DNA from: CAZGCA01 sp964524145
GTDB taxonomy: Bacteria; Hydrogenedentota; CAZGCA01
Direction: 5' to 3'
Assembly: GCA_964524145.1 (NCBI GenBank)
Contig: CAZGCA010000135.1
Location: forward strand, 1 to 7,584
Length of the DNA stretch: 7,584 nt
Position 1 is the stretch's first letter. Every line of letters starts with the position of its first letter. Position numbers and translations under genes: made by a program. Shown piece by piece: positions 6,461 through 7,584 of the stretch. The notes beneath the pieces were generated by a model that was not told the DNA's origin, made no database searches, and worked only from the letters and a program-made list of their open reading frames with translations.

Positions 6461-7327
6461 TCATTCTTTTCCTTGGCTGCTTTCCGAGCGGCGCTTTCTC
6501 TTCCCGAGACGTTCCTCGGCTTTCAATCGGGCGGTGGCGAGTTCCAACTGCTTATTGTGGTATTCGAGTGGGAGAGAACTGTGTACAAGCTCCAGCAGGA
6601 AAATGGTCTCGAGCGAAAGACCCATCAGTTCCACCGCCAGTCCGAGTGTGCGGAGGAAGCCCGCGTACCGCGCAGCCCATGTCTGGCCGGAGATGTCGAA
6701 CAGGTGCTCGAATTCGTATATGTACGCTTGGCACGTGCGGTGAATCCGCTCGATACGTTCCCGCAGCCGTTCGCTCGATTCAGGGTCGTCCGGGACAATC
6801 TCGGCCATTATCTCTCGAGTAATCGGGCAGGGAACAAGGTCCGGCGGTTCGAGCGGCGACGGTACCGGCATGTATCTGCCCTCCTTTTGGAGGTCTTCCC
6901 GCAGGTAATCGTTTGGCAGGTAGTACTGGACTTCCCACAGCCCAGCCTGTTTTCCCTCGAATCCACCTATTGCTATTGTGGTTTCTTGAACTAGCTCGTC
7001 CAACACGTCGTATCCCCATTCCCAGCGGAGCAACTCTAAACGCTTCTTGCGTGAAGACGCTTCGGCGATGCGATCTGCAATTCGAAGAGAGTCGCACGTC
7101 AGGATCCACACGTGGACCATGACGTGGCACATGTAGCTCAGACCCTTTATGACGTGCTTTTCTGGCAGCTCAGGACCGTGAGTTTCATGCGTGGGGTTTA
7201 CGGCGGCGCAGACACCCGCTTCGACGCGTCGCCAAGTCATGCCACCTTCGTCAAGCTCGTGTCCCGCGGCCCTCAATCTCAGCGCAACCAACTCACTCTG
7301 CAAGATACGTGTCTCTTCAGGGGTCAT
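6461..7327 (-). CDS. Hypothetical helical protein, 288 aa, no recognised family
   Basis: ATG at 7327-7325 is preceded by GGAG (7339-7336) with 8 nt spacing; stop TGA at 6463-6461. No signal peptide or clear membrane segment is visible, so it is probably cytoplasmic. Residues 5-22, 183-212, 216-250 and 256-280 look strongly helical, with charged heptad-like runs (SSERLRERIERIHRT, 184-198) and a basic tail (KRKRR, 276-280). The middle contains RWEWGYDVLDELVQE (101-115) and a proline-rich stretch PVPSPLEPPDLVPCP (154-168). I recognise no enzyme motif. Codon use is looser than in the two large plus-strand genes (AGA, AGG, ATA, TTG and GTT codons occur early), consistent with accessory origin. It lies tail-to-tail with the fucosidase gene and directly downstream of an Rhs remnant whose frame overlaps its start by 11 nt. 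An Rhs-associated accessory or immunity role is conceivable but rests on position alone. Confidence 0.7.
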   Translation of the reverse strand: MTPEETRILQSELVALRLRAAGHELDEGGMTWRRVEAGVCAAVNPTHETHGPELPEKHVIKGLSYMCHVMVHVWILTCDSLRIADRIAEASSRKKRLELLRWEWGYDVLDELVQETTIAIGGFEGKQAGLWEVQYYLPNDYLREDLQKEGRYMPVPSPLEPPDLVPCPITREIMAEIVPDDPESSERLRERIERIHRTCQAYIYEFEHLFDISGQTWAARYAGFLRTLGLAVELMGLSLETIFLLELVHSSLPLEYHNKQLELATARLKAEERLGKRKRRSESSQGKE

Positions 7328-7335
7328 TGCACCGG

Positions 7336-7339
7336 CTCC
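7336..7339 (-). promoter_or_regulatory. Ribosome binding site of the 288-aa gene
   Basis: GGAG on the minus strand lies 8 nt before the ATG at 7327, supporting that start. It falls inside the 3' end of the Rhs-like frame, an arrangement that would allow translational coupling if that frame is translated. Confidence 0.6.
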
Positions 7340-7469
7340 GGGGCCTCAAAACAGGGTGACATGGTACAAGGTACTTGCACAGGTGCGGGAATCCTCTCAA
7401 ATGCGCATCCGGGATCAGGTCCCGGCCGGTACCATCCTCGACGTTGATAACGTTGCCTGCGGCGTCATA

Positions 7470-7478
7470 ATTATACCA
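7470..7478 (-). promoter_or_regulatory. Possible extended -10 promoter for the 288-aa gene
   Basis: On the minus strand TGGTATAAT gives a perfect -10 box (7475-7470) with an upstream TGn extension; the -35 region CCGAGA (7498-7493) at 17 nt is poor. Transcription would start near 7463, about 135 nt before the ATG at 7327. The same bases encode the conserved WYN of the YD repeat, so the match may be a coding coincidence. Confidence 0.3.
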
Positions 7479-7525
7479 CACCGTCGTCCCGTTCTCGGTC
7501 TTCTTGCGACGCCGCACATCGCCAC

Positions 7526-7583
7526 CATCCCGTAGCTTGGGCGTCTCGCCCAAGAGACCTTGGGCAGGATGCCCAAGCCACGC
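7526..7583. repeat. Repeat A, copy 2: twin-hairpin CTTGGGC element
   Basis: This is the same element as 6207-6266, in the same orientation and offset by 1319 nt: hairpin one 7536-7543 with 7547-7554, hairpin two 7559-7566 with 7570-7577, then CCACGC. It differs by two substitutions and lacks two bases after the second hairpin. It directly abuts the Rhs remnant and reaches the window edge, so its outer limit is uncertain. Confidence 0.85.
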
Positions 7584-7584
7584 A

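Larger units (their letters stand above)
7317..7525 (-). pseudogene. Rhs/YD-repeat protein remnant
   Basis: On the minus strand, 7517-7419 encodes VRRRKKTENGTTVWYNYDAA then GNVINVEDGTGRD. This is the classic YD-repeat pattern (basic residues, NGTTxWYxYDAAGNV) of Rhs/wall-associated toxin-delivery proteins. Such proteins normally exceed 1000 aa with dozens of repeats; here one repeat is visible. Upstream the frame runs straight into repeat A (7526-7583), whose minus-strand frame is also open to the window edge, so no native start is visible. Downstream, about 35 further residues with no Rhs resemblance follow before TGA at 7319-7317. It is most likely a broken 3' fragment. Alternatively it is the tail of a larger Rhs gene beyond the window, with the final residues as a very short tip. 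Confidence 0.65.

Noticed and set aside
5942..6994. 350-aa open frame on the plus strand
   Set aside because: It starts inside the fucosidase, runs through both repeat types and then antisense to the 288-aa gene, which has a proper start signal and more natural composition.
6207..7583. CRISPR array
   Set aside because: There are only two repeat copies, 1.3 kb apart, with no regular spacers and no cas genes.

Overview
The window looks like bacterial chromosome from a GC-rich, glycan-degrading lineage. The large secreted multidomain glycosidase, the secreted propeller plus helical-barrel protein and the abundant palindromic intergenic repeats are typical of Hydrogenedentota or Planctomycetota/Verrucomicrobiota/Lentisphaerota-type genomes. 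That placement is inference from style; there is no rRNA or marker gene here.

Layout: (1) positions 1-282 hold the 3' end of an IS630-family insertion sequence, with the last 77 codons of its transposase and a presumed right end. (2) Positions 283-628 hold no gene but carry a good sigma70-like promoter (TTGACG-17-TATTAT at 413-441), a short imperfect direct repeat and a leader. (3) 629-2878 (+) encodes a 749-aa secreted protein: an N-terminal sensor-type beta-propeller followed by a helical toroid-like domain of no family I can name. (4) 2973-6173 (+) encodes a 1066-aa secreted three-part protein: right-handed beta-helix, then GH43/GH32-type five-bladed propeller, then GH29 alpha-L-fucosidase. 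The two genes lie in the same direction 94 bp apart and probably form one export-dependent unit acting on fucose-containing polysaccharide.

(5) 6174-6460 is a convergent intergenic region filled with palindromic repeats of two kinds: a twin-hairpin CTTGGGC element (repeat A) and a composite GC-rich hairpin cluster (repeat B). (6) 6461-7327 (-) encodes a 288-aa helical protein with no recognised family. (7) Upstream of it on the same strand, 7317-7525 holds a remnant of an Rhs/YD-repeat protein whose frame overlaps the start of the 288-aa gene by 11 nt. (8) The window ends in a second, nearly identical repeat A copy in the same orientation.

The orphan gene and the Rhs remnant are therefore bracketed by direct copies of repeat A about 1.3 kb apart. 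The most interesting points are the three-domain fusion protein, the unassigned secreted partner, and this repeat-bounded Rhs-tail/orphan-gene block, whose order resembles an Rhs tip/cognate-gene arrangement but which could equally be debris.
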